The notes beneath the pieces were generated by a model. It worked only from the letters and a program-made list of their open reading frames with translations. It was not told the origin of the DNA and made no database searches. A stretch of 64,000 nt of DNA from Meridianimarinicoccus sp. MJW13 (GTDB taxonomy: Bacteria > Pseudomonadota > Alphaproteobacteria > Rhodobacterales > Rhodobacteraceae): the NCBI RefSeq assembly GCF_014901205.1, contig NZ_JACNMU010000006.1, forward strand, positions 1 to 64,000, in the 5' to 3' direction. Below, piece after piece: positions 27,030-34,693 of this stretch; the stretch's first letter is position 1, and every line of letters begins with the position of its first letter. A program made the position numbers and the translations under genes.

Positions 27030-27425
27030 TCAGACCTTCATGTTCAGCGTCGCGCCATCGGGCAGGGCCATGGTGCTTTGACCGTCGGCCATGGGCGAGG
27101 ACTCGGCTGCGCGGGCGCTTTCTTCCTGCAGGTTCTGGAAGATCTCGCGCAGATGCTCGAACCCCTTGGTGATGTTTTCCATCCGGTCGAAGGCGCGGAC
27201 GTTTTCGGTCGCACCGGTGACGCGGTTGTCATAGCGGTCGCTGTCGGCGTGGGTGCTGGCGTTGGCTTGTACGATGATTTCGGCCATGGGGGAGACGATC
27301 TCCTGATGCAATTCGACCACGGGCACGGTGGCTTTGGCCGCAACGGCCATCGGACGGGCCGCAACAGGCATCACGCGACGGGCAGCGGGTGCATAGGCGG
27401 CGGCGGTGATGGCGATTGCGGTCAT
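27030..27425 (-). CDS. hypothetical protein
   Basis: Protein of 131 residues, not recognised. The first 40 residues are Ala/Val-rich with several Arg (TAIAITAAAYAPAARRVMPV) and do not look like a clean signal peptide. The middle, from DSDRYDNRVTGATENVRAFD to a helix ENITKGFEHLREIFQNLQEE, is polar and probably coiled. The C-terminus has LPDGATLNMKV. It sits convergent to preA and shares its strand with the TetR gene upstream, 133 bases apart. There is nothing to tie it to pyrimidine metabolism except location. Confidence 0.6.
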   Translation of the reverse strand: MTAIAITAAAYAPAARRVMPVAARPMAVAAKATVPVVELHQEIVSPMAEIIVQANASTHADSDRYDNRVTGATENVRAFDRMENITKGFEHLREIFQNLQEESARAAESSPMADGQSTMALPDGATLNMKV

Positions 27426-27558
27426 GTCGAAAACTCCACTCGTGCTTGTCTAAACTTTGAGTAGATTACCGCATCCATTCGACAGATGGGGCGGAAGGTG
27501 GAGTTGAGGTTAATTTTAGCGGTATTTGTCGAGGAGACCGTTCAAACCCGCGCGCAGG

Positions 27559-28194
27559 TCAGCCGGGCGAAACGCCGATGCCCTTCAGGATGATGCGGCG
27601 CACGTTGGTCTTGGCCACCTCCCATTGCGCGTCGTCCAGCGGCGCGCCGTTGTTCAACGTCTCGATCTGGTGGCCGAAATCGGCGTAGTGCTGGGTGGTG
27701 GCCCAGATCATGTAGAGCAGATGCCGGGGATCGACCGGGTCCATCCGGCCTTCGGCAATCCAGCTTTCGATCAGTGCGATGCGCCCGTCGGTCCAGACGT
27801 TCAGGGTTGATTCCAGCCATTCCTGGATGACCGGGGCGCGGTGCATGACTTCGGAGGCCCAGACCTTGGACCCGGCGGGATGGCGGCGCGAGATTTCCAT
27901 CTTGGCATCGATATAGGCGCCGATCCCCTCGGCAGGCCCGTCCGAGTTTTCAAAGACATTGGCCGCGTCCAGCCAGACCTGGAAGATCGTCTCGACAACC
28001 CGTCGATACAACGCGTCCTTGGTCGGGAAATAGTAATGCAGGTTGGCTTTCGGCAGCCCGGCCACATCCGCGATCAACTGCATGGTCGCCCCGCCATAGC
28101 CGGCCTCGGCAAAGACCTTTTCCGCCGCTTGCAGAATCAGCGCCTCGTTCTCGGCCCGAATGTTTTTCTTGCGATTGGGGGCGGTGTCGGCCAC
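27559..28194 (-). CDS. TetR-family repressor, RutR-like
   Basis: One-component regulator of 211 residues, the length of E. coli RutR. The N-terminal TetR helix-turn-helix covers ILQAAEKVFAEAGYGGATMQ and VAGLPKANLHYYFPTKDALY. The C-terminal ligand domain has the RutR/YcdC-type IWATTQHYADFG motif. RutR responds to uracil and thymine. The gene faces the carbamoylase gene across a 130-base gap holding a 20-bp perfect palindrome that closely matches the RutR box, so it probably represses the catabolic operon and itself until pyrimidine is present (inference). Confidence 0.85.
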   Translation of the reverse strand: MADTAPNRKKNIRAENEALILQAAEKVFAEAGYGGATMQLIADVAGLPKANLHYYFPTKDALYRRVVETIFQVWLDAANVFENSDGPAEGIGAYIDAKMEISRRHPAGSKVWASEVMHRAPVIQEWLESTLNVWTDGRIALIESWIAEGRMDPVDPRHLLYMIWATTQHYADFGHQIETLNNGAPLDDAQWEVAKTNVRRIILKGIGVSPG

Positions 28195-28249
28195 GTCCCT
28201 CGGCCCTCCTGTAATCTGTTGACCGGTGCGAATTGCTGTGCTTCGTTGA

Positions 28250-28269
28250 TCCTGACCATATGGTCAGGA
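28250..28269. promoter_or_regulatory. RutR-type operator in the divergent promoter region
   Basis: TCCTGACCATATGGTCAGGA is a perfect 20-bp palindrome. Its core TGACCA-TA-TGGTCA equals the core of the E. coli RutR consensus TTGACCA-NN-TGGTCAA. It lies 55 bases upstream of both the RutR-like gene (28194) and the carbamoylase gene (28325), an ideal position to control both. Confidence 0.75.
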
Positions 28270-28324
28270 ATTCCGTTGGCGCAAGCGCCGCGATCCCTGA
28301 CCCCCCAAGACGCAGGAGAGCCCC

Positions 28325-29575
28325 ATGCCCGCCCCCGGAGAAAACCTGAAGATCAACGGAGAGCGGCTGTGGGACAGCCTGATGGAGATGGCCAAGATCG
28401 GCCCCGGCATTGCCGGCGGCAACAATCGCCAGACCCTGACCGACGCCGATGCCGAAGGCCGTGCCCTGTTCCAGACGTGGTGCGAGGATGCCGGGATGAC
28501 CATGGGCGTCGATCAGATGGGCACCATGTTCGCCCGTCGCGAGGGCACGGATCCCGACGCGCTGCCGGTCTATGTCGGCTCGCATCTGGATACTCAGCCC
28601 ACGGGCGGCAAATACGACGGGGTTCTGGGCGTGCTGGGCGGGCTTGAGATTATTCGCAGCCTCAACGATCTGGGCATCAAGACCAAACATCCCATCGTCG
28701 TGACCAACTGGACCAATGAGGAAGGCACCCGCTTTGCCCCGGCCATGCTGGCCTCGGGCGTGTTCGCCGGCATCCACACCCAGGACTGGGCCTATGAGCG
28801 CGAGGATGCCGAGGGCAAGACCTTTGGCGACGAACTGGCGCGCATCGGCTGGAAGGGCGAGGAAACGGTCGGCACCCGCAAGATGCATGCCTTTTTCGAG
28901 CTGCACATCGAACAGGGTCCGATCCTGGAAGCCGAAGGCAAGGATATCGGCGTGGTCACCCATGGCCAGGGGTTGAGCTGGACCGAGGTGACCATCACCG
29001 GCAAGGAATCCCACACCGGATCGACCCCCATGCCCATGCGCCGCAACGCGGGACTGGCCATGGCGCGGGTGCTGGAACTGGTCGATGAGATCGCGCTCAG
29101 CCATGCCCCCGATGCGGTGGGCGCGGCGGGTCACATCGACGTCTACCCGAATTCGCGCAACGTGATCCCCGGCAAGGTGGTGTTCACGGTCGATTTCCGC
29201 TGTCCCGACCTGGCGGTGATCCAGGACATGGAACAGCGGCTGATCGACGGCGGCAACGAGATTTGCGACGACATGGGCATGGCCATCGAGTTCGAAAAGG
29301 TCGGCGGTTTCGATCCGGTCAAATTCGACGCGACCTGTGTTGCCGCCGTGCGCAATGCCGCCGAACGGCTGGGCTATTCGCATCGCGACATCATCTCGGG
29401 CGCGGGCCATGACGCCTGCTGGATCAACCGCGTCGCACCCACGGCCATGGTGATGTGCCCCTGTGTCGATGGGCTCAGCCACAACGAGGCCGAAGAGATC
29501 AGCCCCGAATGGGCCGCTGCGGGGGCAAATGTCCTGTTTCACGCGGTGGTTGAGACCGCTCAGATTGTAGAGTGA
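28325..29575 (+). CDS. M20-type beta-ureidopropionase / N-carbamoyl amino acid hydrolase
   Basis: Binuclear-metal amidohydrolase of 416 residues in the hydantoinase/carbamoylase (HyuC/AllC) branch. Metal-site motifs are YVGSHLDTQPTGGKYDG, NWTNEEGTRFAP, and the late GAGHDACWINRVAPTAM. It would hydrolyse N-carbamoyl-beta-alanine to beta-alanine, CO2 and ammonia, the last step of reductive pyrimidine degradation. Allantoate amidohydrolase is the close alternative, but dihydropyrimidinase and preTA nearby favour the pyrimidine role. It is the first gene rightward of the RutR-like operator. Confidence 0.92.
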   Translation: MPAPGENLKINGERLWDSLMEMAKIGPGIAGGNNRQTLTDADAEGRALFQTWCEDAGMTMGVDQMGTMFARREGTDPDALPVYVGSHLDTQPTGGKYDGVLGVLGGLEIIRSLNDLGIKTKHPIVVTNWTNEEGTRFAPAMLASGVFAGIHTQDWAYEREDAEGKTFGDELARIGWKGEETVGTRKMHAFFELHIEQGPILEAEGKDIGVVTHGQGLSWTEVTITGKESHTGSTPMPMRRNAGLAMARVLELVDEIALSHAPDAVGAAGHIDVYPNSRNVIPGKVVFTVDFRCPDLAVIQDMEQRLIDGGNEICDDMGMAIEFEKVGGFDPVKFDATCVAAVRNAAERLGYSHRDIISGAGHDACWINRVAPTAMVMCPCVDGLSHNEAEEISPEWAAAGANVLFHAVVETAQIVE

Positions 29576-29698
29576 TGCGCAGCGTGCGCCGGCACCCCCT
29601 GTCAAGTCGTGAACCCATGCCGCAGGTGGCGCGCCGCATGGCTCGGGCGGCTTCGGGTTTCGTGGTATATTCATCGTGTGGCCTTGAAGGAGGCAACG

Positions 29699-29986
29699 AT
29701 GAAACACTGGACTGCACTCCTGTGCGGGGTTCTGGTTTCGGCACAAATGGCCGTGGCCGAAGATCGGCGGACCAATACGGCCCCACCCCGTGCAACACCC
29801 ACCATCCTGCACCCCGTGCAATACGGACAATGCTGGCAGCAATACGGCCCCTACGCGACGCAAAATCGCGCGTGGGAGGTCTGGCGGCAGGCACGGTCGC
29901 AGGGATACGAAGTCAGCAACGGCGTGACCCCTTGCTGGAGCGATGGCGTCCGAGGGTATTGTTTCCGCATCTATTATGCGTGCTGA
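29699..29986 (+). CDS. small secreted Cys-containing protein of unknown function
   Basis: Protein of 95 residues. An excellent Shine-Dalgarno AAGGAGG (29687-29693) sits 5 bases before the ATG at 29699. A signal peptide (KHWTALLCGVLVSAQMAVA) would be cut before EDRRTN. The mature part, about 75 residues, has four Cys (YGQCW, TPCW, GYCF and the C-terminal YYAC), enough for two disulfides, and many aromatic residues. No family is recognised. It lies between the carbamoylase and dihydropyrimidinase genes, same strand, 123 bases after the former. Confidence 0.72.
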   Translation: MKHWTALLCGVLVSAQMAVAEDRRTNTAPPRATPTILHPVQYGQCWQQYGPYATQNRAWEVWRQARSQGYEVSNGVTPCWSDGVRGYCFRIYYAC

Positions 29987-30524
29987 CCCTTGCGGCGGGC
30001 CTGCCAGCCAAACCTGCCCCGGCCCGGATTGCGCGGCGCGGGCGCGGTCGGGGCTGGGCTTTTGACGGCTGGGGCGCCCAGAATGGGATCAGGGATGTAT
30101 CCCATTATTATTCGCTTTTATACAGTGTGTTGCGCGCCAATTCTAAAGTAGAACACACGCGAGTCCTGAGCATTTTCAAGGACTCTGCAGTGCACGGCGC
30201 GTGGGATGCGATCGACATGCAGTACAGTGTGCTGCCGGTCTCGCAGCAGCAACGTGCCTGCATCTGACGCTGCCCTGCGTGAAGTTCCGGCTGCATTCTA
30301 TTGGCAGGCGGCCAGAACTGCGGAAGGGCCGCCGGTCAAAGGGGCAGAGCGTACGTCTTTTGCTGTAATGGATCGCATGACGGGCCGCGCGCCGTCAGGG
30401 TTTCGCGACTGGGCCATCCTGCGCGGGGGCGGGGCCTTGCCCTTTGATCCGCGCGGTGATGATGTGGACACAACAAGGCGCCGCACAGATCGAAGCGGCC
30501 AAAGCAAAACGGGGAGCATCTGGG
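29987..30524 (+). other. 538-base gene-free stretch before dihydropyrimidinase
   Basis: No open frame here has a plausible start, composition or family. 30082-30106 can form AATGGGAT / ATCCCATT around 9 bases, followed by an A/T-rich segment, perhaps a weak terminator for the small secreted protein gene. The part from 30110 to 30180 is A/T-richer than its surroundings and could hold a promoter for the dihydropyrimidinase-transporter operon. No copy of the RutR-like palindrome was found here. Confidence 0.5.
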
Positions 30525-31985
30525 ATGAGCAAGGTCATCAAGGGCGGCACTATTGTCACCGCAGACCGCCAGTATCAGGCGGATATCCTGATCGAAGACG
30601 GGATCATCAAGGAGATCGGCGAAAACCTGTCGGGCGATGAATACATCGACGCCGATGGCGCCTATGTCATTCCCGGCGGCATCGATCCGCATACGCATCT
30701 GGAAATGCCTTTCATGGGCACCACCGCCGATGAAACCTTCGAAAGCGGCACATGGGCGGCGGCCACCGGCGGCACCACCATGCTGGTGGATTTCTGCCTG
30801 CCCGGCGAAGATGGCTCGATCAGGAACGCGATCAACGAATGGCATCGAAAGTCGACGCCGCAGATCTGTTCGGACATCGGTTATCACATGGCCATCACGG
30901 GTTGGAACGAGAACATTTTCAACGAGATGAAAGACGCCGTTGAGATGGGCGTCAATTCGTTCAAGCACTTCATGGCCTACAAGGGCGCGCTGATGGTCGA
31001 GGATGACGAGATGTACGCCTCGTTCCAGCGCTGCAAGGAGTTGGGCGCACTGCCCATGGTGCATGCCGAGAACGGCGACATCATCCAGGAGCTTCAGCAG
31101 AAATACCTGGCCGAGGGGATCACCGGCCCCGAAGGTCACGCCTTTTCCCGCCCACCCGAGCTGGAGGGCGAGGCCGCCAACCGCGCCATCATGATCGCCG
31201 ATGCCGTGGGCACGCCGCTGTATATCGTGCATGTGTCTTGCGAGCAGGCGCATGAAGCCATCCGCCGCGCCCGCCAGAAGGGTCACCGGGTCTATGGCGA
31301 GCCGCTGATCCAATTCCTGACGCTGGATGAAAGCGAATACTTCAACAAGGATTGGGAGCATGCTGCACGTCGCGTGATGTCGCCGCCATTCCGCTCAAAG
31401 GAACATCAGGACGGGTTGTGGAACGGTCTGGCGGCTGGCTCGCTTCAGGTGGTGGCCACGGACCATTGCGCCTTCGGGACCGAGAAGAAGCGCATGGGGG
31501 TCGACAATTTCACCCTGATCCCCAATGGCACCGGCGGCTTGGAAGATCGACTTTCGGTGCTCTGGACCACCGGGGTGGAAACCGGGCGCATCACGCCAGA
31601 GGAATTCGTCGCCGTCACCTCGACCAACATCGCCAAGATCCTGAACATCTACCCCAAGAAAGGCGCGCTGGTGCCGGGTGCGGATGCCGACATCGTGGTC
31701 TGGGATCCGAAGATCTCGAAAACCATCTCGGCCAACTCGCAGAAATCCATCATCGACTACAATGTCTTCGAAGGCTTCGAAGTGACCGCACAGGCCCGTC
31801 ATACCCTCAGCCGGGGCGATGTGATCTGGAGCTGGGGCAAGAACAGCACCCCGCAACCGGGCCGGGGCCGTTTCGTGCCGCGCCCGGCGTTCTCCTCCGC
31901 CGCGGCGGCGCTGAGCAAGTGGAAGGCGCTGAACACCCCGCGCAAGGTCGAACGCGATCCGCTCAACATCCCGTCGGGGATCTGA
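30525..31985 (+). CDS. hydA: dihydropyrimidinase (D-hydantoinase)
   Basis: Amidohydrolase-superfamily enzyme of 486 residues that opens dihydrouracil or dihydrothymine to the N-carbamoyl-beta-amino acid, step 2 of the reductive pathway. Metal-binding GGIDPHTHLEMPFMGT is near residue 50, the Lys that becomes carboxylated lies in FKHFMAYKGAL, and later His motifs include VHVSCEQAHEA and VATDHCAFGTEKK. I start at the ATG at 30525 with GGGGAG upstream; an open frame to 30444 is not needed. The ABC transporter genes follow directly (7-base gap). Confidence 0.96.
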   Translation: MSKVIKGGTIVTADRQYQADILIEDGIIKEIGENLSGDEYIDADGAYVIPGGIDPHTHLEMPFMGTTADETFESGTWAAATGGTTMLVDFCLPGEDGSIRNAINEWHRKSTPQICSDIGYHMAITGWNENIFNEMKDAVEMGVNSFKHFMAYKGALMVEDDEMYASFQRCKELGALPMVHAENGDIIQELQQKYLAEGITGPEGHAFSRPPELEGEAANRAIMIADAVGTPLYIVHVSCEQAHEAIRRARQKGHRVYGEPLIQFLTLDESEYFNKDWEHAARRVMSPPFRSKEHQDGLWNGLAAGSLQVVATDHCAFGTEKKRMGVDNFTLIPNGTGGLEDRLSVLWTTGVETGRITPEEFVAVTSTNIAKILNIYPKKGALVPGADADIVVWDPKISKTISANSQKSIIDYNVFEGFEVTAQARHTLSRGDVIWSWGKNSTPQPGRGRFVPRPAFSSAAAALSKWKALNTPRKVERDPLNIPSGI

Positions 31986-31991
31986 ACGCGG

Positions 31992-32816
31992 ATGCTCAGC
32001 CAGACCGAGATCGACGGGTTCGCCGCGCCCGATGCCGCCCCCGAAGCGGTCATCGAGGCGCGGGATTTGCAACTGGTGTTCGAGACCAGTGATGGCCCGG
32101 TGCAGGCCTTGAAGGACATCAACCTGACCATTGAGAAGGGAGAGTTCGTCAGCTTCATCGGCCCGTCGGGCTGCGGCAAGACCACTTTTCTGCGCGCCGT
32201 CGCGGGGCTGGAAAAACCCACCGGCGGCACCCTGACGGTCAACGGCATGACACCGGACGAAGCCCGGCGCGCCCGCGCCTATGGCTATGTTTTCCAGGCG
32301 GCGGGCCTGTATCCGTGGCGCAGCATTGCCCGCAACGTCCGCCTGCCGCTGGAAATCATGGGTTATTCAAAAGCGGATCAGGAAAGCCGCGTCAAGAAAG
32401 TCCTGCAACTTGTTGATCTGGAGGGGTTCGAGCGCAAATACCCCTGGCAGTTGTCCGGGGGAATGCAGCAGCGGGCCTCGATCGCGCGGGCGCTGGCTTT
32501 CGACGCCGAGATCCTTCTGATGGATGAGCCCTTCGGCGCGCTGGACGAGATCGTGCGCGATCATCTGAACGAGCAATTGCTGGCGCTTTGGGCCCGGACG
32601 GAAAAAACCATCGGCTTCGTCACCCATTCGATTCCCGAAGCGGTCTATCTCTCGACAAAGATCGTGGTGATGAGCCCGCGTCCGGGTCGGATCACCGACG
32701 TGATCCCCAACACCCTGCCGAAGGAACGCCCATTGGACATTCGCGACACCCCGGAATTCCTGGAAATCGCCCATCGTGTCCGCGAAGGGCTGCGCGCCGG
32801 ACATGCTTATGACTGA
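31992..32816 (+). CDS. ABC transporter ATP-binding protein (nitrate/sulfonate/pyrimidine-type)
   Basis: ATPase of 274 residues. Walker A is GPSGCGKTTFLR, the Q-loop is FQAAGLYPWRS, the signature is LSGGMQQRASIARAL, and Walker B is ILLMDEPFGALDE. The subtype is that of SsuB/TauB/ThiZ importers. An N-terminal extension of about 28 residues precedes the fold. It lies between dihydropyrimidinase and two permease genes and a THI5-like binding protein gene, so a pyrimidine or pyrimidine-precursor substrate is likely (inference). Confidence 0.93.
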   Translation: MLSQTEIDGFAAPDAAPEAVIEARDLQLVFETSDGPVQALKDINLTIEKGEFVSFIGPSGCGKTTFLRAVAGLEKPTGGTLTVNGMTPDEARRARAYGYVFQAAGLYPWRSIARNVRLPLEIMGYSKADQESRVKKVLQLVDLEGFERKYPWQLSGGMQQRASIARALAFDAEILLMDEPFGALDEIVRDHLNEQLLALWARTEKTIGFVTHSIPEAVYLSTKIVVMSPRPGRITDVIPNTLPKERPLDIRDTPEFLEIAHRVREGLRAGHAYD

Positions 32817-32828
32817 GGGGTCCAACTG

Positions 32829-33695
32829 ATGCGCCAGTCGATCCTGCCGGTTCTGACAGTTGTGCTGATCATTCTCGGCATCTGGTATCTGGCCGCCGCC
32901 TGGATGAATGCGACCTGGACGCTGCAACAGGCCGAACGGGCCGAACAGACCCTCACCACCGTCGAGGTCTTGCAAGACACCATGCAGCAAGATCGCCCGA
33001 AACTGCCAGCCCCGCACCAGGTGGCGGTGGAGCTTTGGGAAACCACGGCAGAAAAGAAGATCACCTCCAAGCGCAGCCTGGTTTACCACGGCTGGATCAC
33101 GCTTTCGGCGACGCTGCTGGGCTTTGCCATCGGCACGGGGCTGGGCATTCTGCTGGCGGTCGGGATCGTGCACAACCGGGCCATGGACATGAGCGTCATG
33201 CCCTGGGCCATCGCCAGCCAGACCATCCCGATCCTCGCCATCGCGCCGATGATCATCGTGGTGCTGAACTCGGTGGGCGTGACGGGCTTGCTGCCAAAGG
33301 CCTTCATCTCGGCCTACCTGAGCTTTTTCCCGGTGGTCGTCGGCATGGTCAAAGGCCTGCGCAGCCCGGCACCGATGCAACTGGACCTGATGCGGACCTA
33401 CAGCGCCAGCCAAAGTCAGGTGTTCTGGAACCTGCGCCTGCCGGCCTCGGTACCATTCCTTTTCACCTCGCTCAAGGTTGGCATCGCCGCCAGCCTCGTG
33501 GGCGCCATTGTCGGCGAACTGCCAACTGGCGCCGTGGCGGGCCTCGGCGCGCGGCTTCTGGCCGGATCCTACTATGGCCAGACCATCCAGATCTGGTCGG
33601 CGCTGATTGCGGCAGCCGTGCTGGCGGCCTCGCTGGTGGGGATCGTGAGCCTGTTGGAGCGTCTCACCCTGCACAAGATGGGGATGCGCACATGA
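32829..33695 (+). CDS. ABC transporter permease (BPD_transp_1, first of two)
   Basis: Inner-membrane permease of 288 residues with an extra N-terminal helix, a roughly 60-residue periplasmic segment rich in Gln and Glu, then the five-to-six-helix permease core. The cytoplasmic EAA-like loop is around QVFWNLRLPASVPFLFTSLK. It pairs with the second permease (33811-34665), and the two should form a heterodimer. Its stop overlaps the ATG of a 40-codon reading frame that fills the gap to the next permease. Confidence 0.92.
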   Translation: MRQSILPVLTVVLIILGIWYLAAAWMNATWTLQQAERAEQTLTTVEVLQDTMQQDRPKLPAPHQVAVELWETTAEKKITSKRSLVYHGWITLSATLLGFAIGTGLGILLAVGIVHNRAMDMSVMPWAIASQTIPILAIAPMIIVVLNSVGVTGLLPKAFISAYLSFFPVVVGMVKGLRSPAPMQLDLMRTYSASQSQVFWNLRLPASVPFLFTSLKVGIAASLVGAIVGELPTGAVAGLGARLLAGSYYGQTIQIWSALIAAAVLAASLVGIVSLLERLTLHKMGMRT

Positions 33696-33814
33696 AGCGT
33701 TGGAATGTGAGTATTTGGACCACGAAGAATGACCGAGAGCGCACTTTCTTCTTGGATGAAATACTCCCGCCGGAGGCAAGAAAGTTCAGTGTCCAAACGG
33801 AGGAGGCGCGGTGA
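33692..33814 (+). CDS. 40-codon reading frame between the permease genes (doubtful)
   Basis: This ATG overlaps the first permease stop (ATGA) and its TGA overlaps the GTG of the second permease (GTGA), so it could couple translation across the gap. The predicted peptide, MKRWNVSIWTTKNDRERTFF onward, is charged and resembles no known family. Most of it is built from the inverted-repeat element at 33709-33766. It is more likely a translated intergenic repeat than a selected protein, but ribosomes finishing the first permease would read it. Confidence 0.3.
   Translation: MKRWNVSIWTTKNDRERTFFLDEILPPEARKFSVQTEEAR
33709..33766. repeat. intergenic inverted-repeat (hairpin) element inside the transporter operon
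   Basis: Arms of 21 bases at 33709-33729 and 33746-33766 pair at 17 of 21 positions around a 16-base loop. GAGTATTT begins one arm and AAATACTC ends the other, followed by CCGCCGGAGGC. Sequences of the form GGAGTATTT...AAATACTCC are, from my memory of roseobacter genomes, recurrent between genes. Only one copy occurs in this window. Confidence 0.6.
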
Positions 33815-34665
33815 TCCTGGCTTTCGGCGCAATCCTGTTCTGGGTGTTGGCATGGTGGGCCAACATCCGGCTGGCCAATTCGACGTTGGCTGATACCCGC
33901 TTTGGCATGGCGGCCGTTCCGATCCTGTTCGGCGTAACCTTGTTGGTCTTGTGGGAAGGGCTGGTGCGCGGCCTGAGTGTGCCCGGCGTTATCCTGCCGC
34001 CGCCGTCAATGATCGCCGCGCGGTTTGCGGCATCGACCTCCATCCTGTGGGCGGATTTCCGGCAGACCTTCATCAAGGGCGCGCTGTCGGGCTATGTGAT
34101 CGGCGTTGGCGCGGCGTTTGCCATGGCCATCGCGGTGGATCGCTATGAGTTTTTGCGGCGCGGTCTGTTGCCGGTGGGCAGCTTCATCGCCGCGCTGCCG
34201 GTGATTGGCACGGCGCCCATCCTGGTGATGTGGTTCGGGTTCGACTGGCAATCCAAGGCCGCCGTTGTGGTGGTCATGGTGTTCTTTCCAGTGCTGGTGA
34301 ACACCGTGCAGGGCTTGACGTCGGCCGAGCGGATCCAGCGGGATCTGATGACGACCTATGCGGCCGGGTATTGGCAAACCCTGTGGAAGCTGCGCTTGCC
34401 CTCGGCGTTGCCGTTCATTTTCAACGGGTTGAAGATCGCGACCACGCTGGCCCTGATCGGCGCCATCGTGGCGGAGTTCTTCGGCTCTCCGATTGTCGGC
34501 ATGGGCTTTCGGATTTCGACCAGTGTCGGCCAACTGGCGCTGGACATGGTCTGGGCCGAGATTGCCGTGGCGGCGTTGGCCGGGTCGGCGTTCTATGGGC
34601 TGGTGGCGTTGGCCGAGCGCCTGCTGACATTCTGGCATCCGTCGCAGCGGCGACAAAAAACGTAA
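33811..34665 (+). CDS. ABC transporter permease (second of two)
   Basis: Permease of 284 residues with about seven hydrophobic segments. Two N-terminal helices (AFGAILFWVLAWWANIRL and AVPILFGVTLLVLWEGL) precede the BPD_transp_1 core with its EAA-like loop near YWQTLWKLRLPSALPFIFNG. It starts with GTG, with GGAGGAGGC a few bases upstream. It partners the first permease and the ATPase above. The binding protein gene follows after 28 bases. Confidence 0.92.
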   Translation: MILAFGAILFWVLAWWANIRLANSTLADTRFGMAAVPILFGVTLLVLWEGLVRGLSVPGVILPPPSMIAARFAASTSILWADFRQTFIKGALSGYVIGVGAAFAMAIAVDRYEFLRRGLLPVGSFIAALPVIGTAPILVMWFGFDWQSKAAVVVVMVFFPVLVNTVQGLTSAERIQRDLMTTYAAGYWQTLWKLRLPSALPFIFNGLKIATTLALIGAIVAEFFGSPIVGMGFRISTSVGQLALDMVWAEIAVAALAGSAFYGLVALAERLLTFWHPSQRRQKT

Positions 34666-34693
34666 AAAAAAACCAACCAACAGGAGAGACAAC

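Noticed and set aside
27030-27425. Assigning the 131-residue protein a role in pyrimidine metabolism
   Set aside because: Only its location suggests it. It has no recognisable domain and is transcribed away from the catabolic operon.
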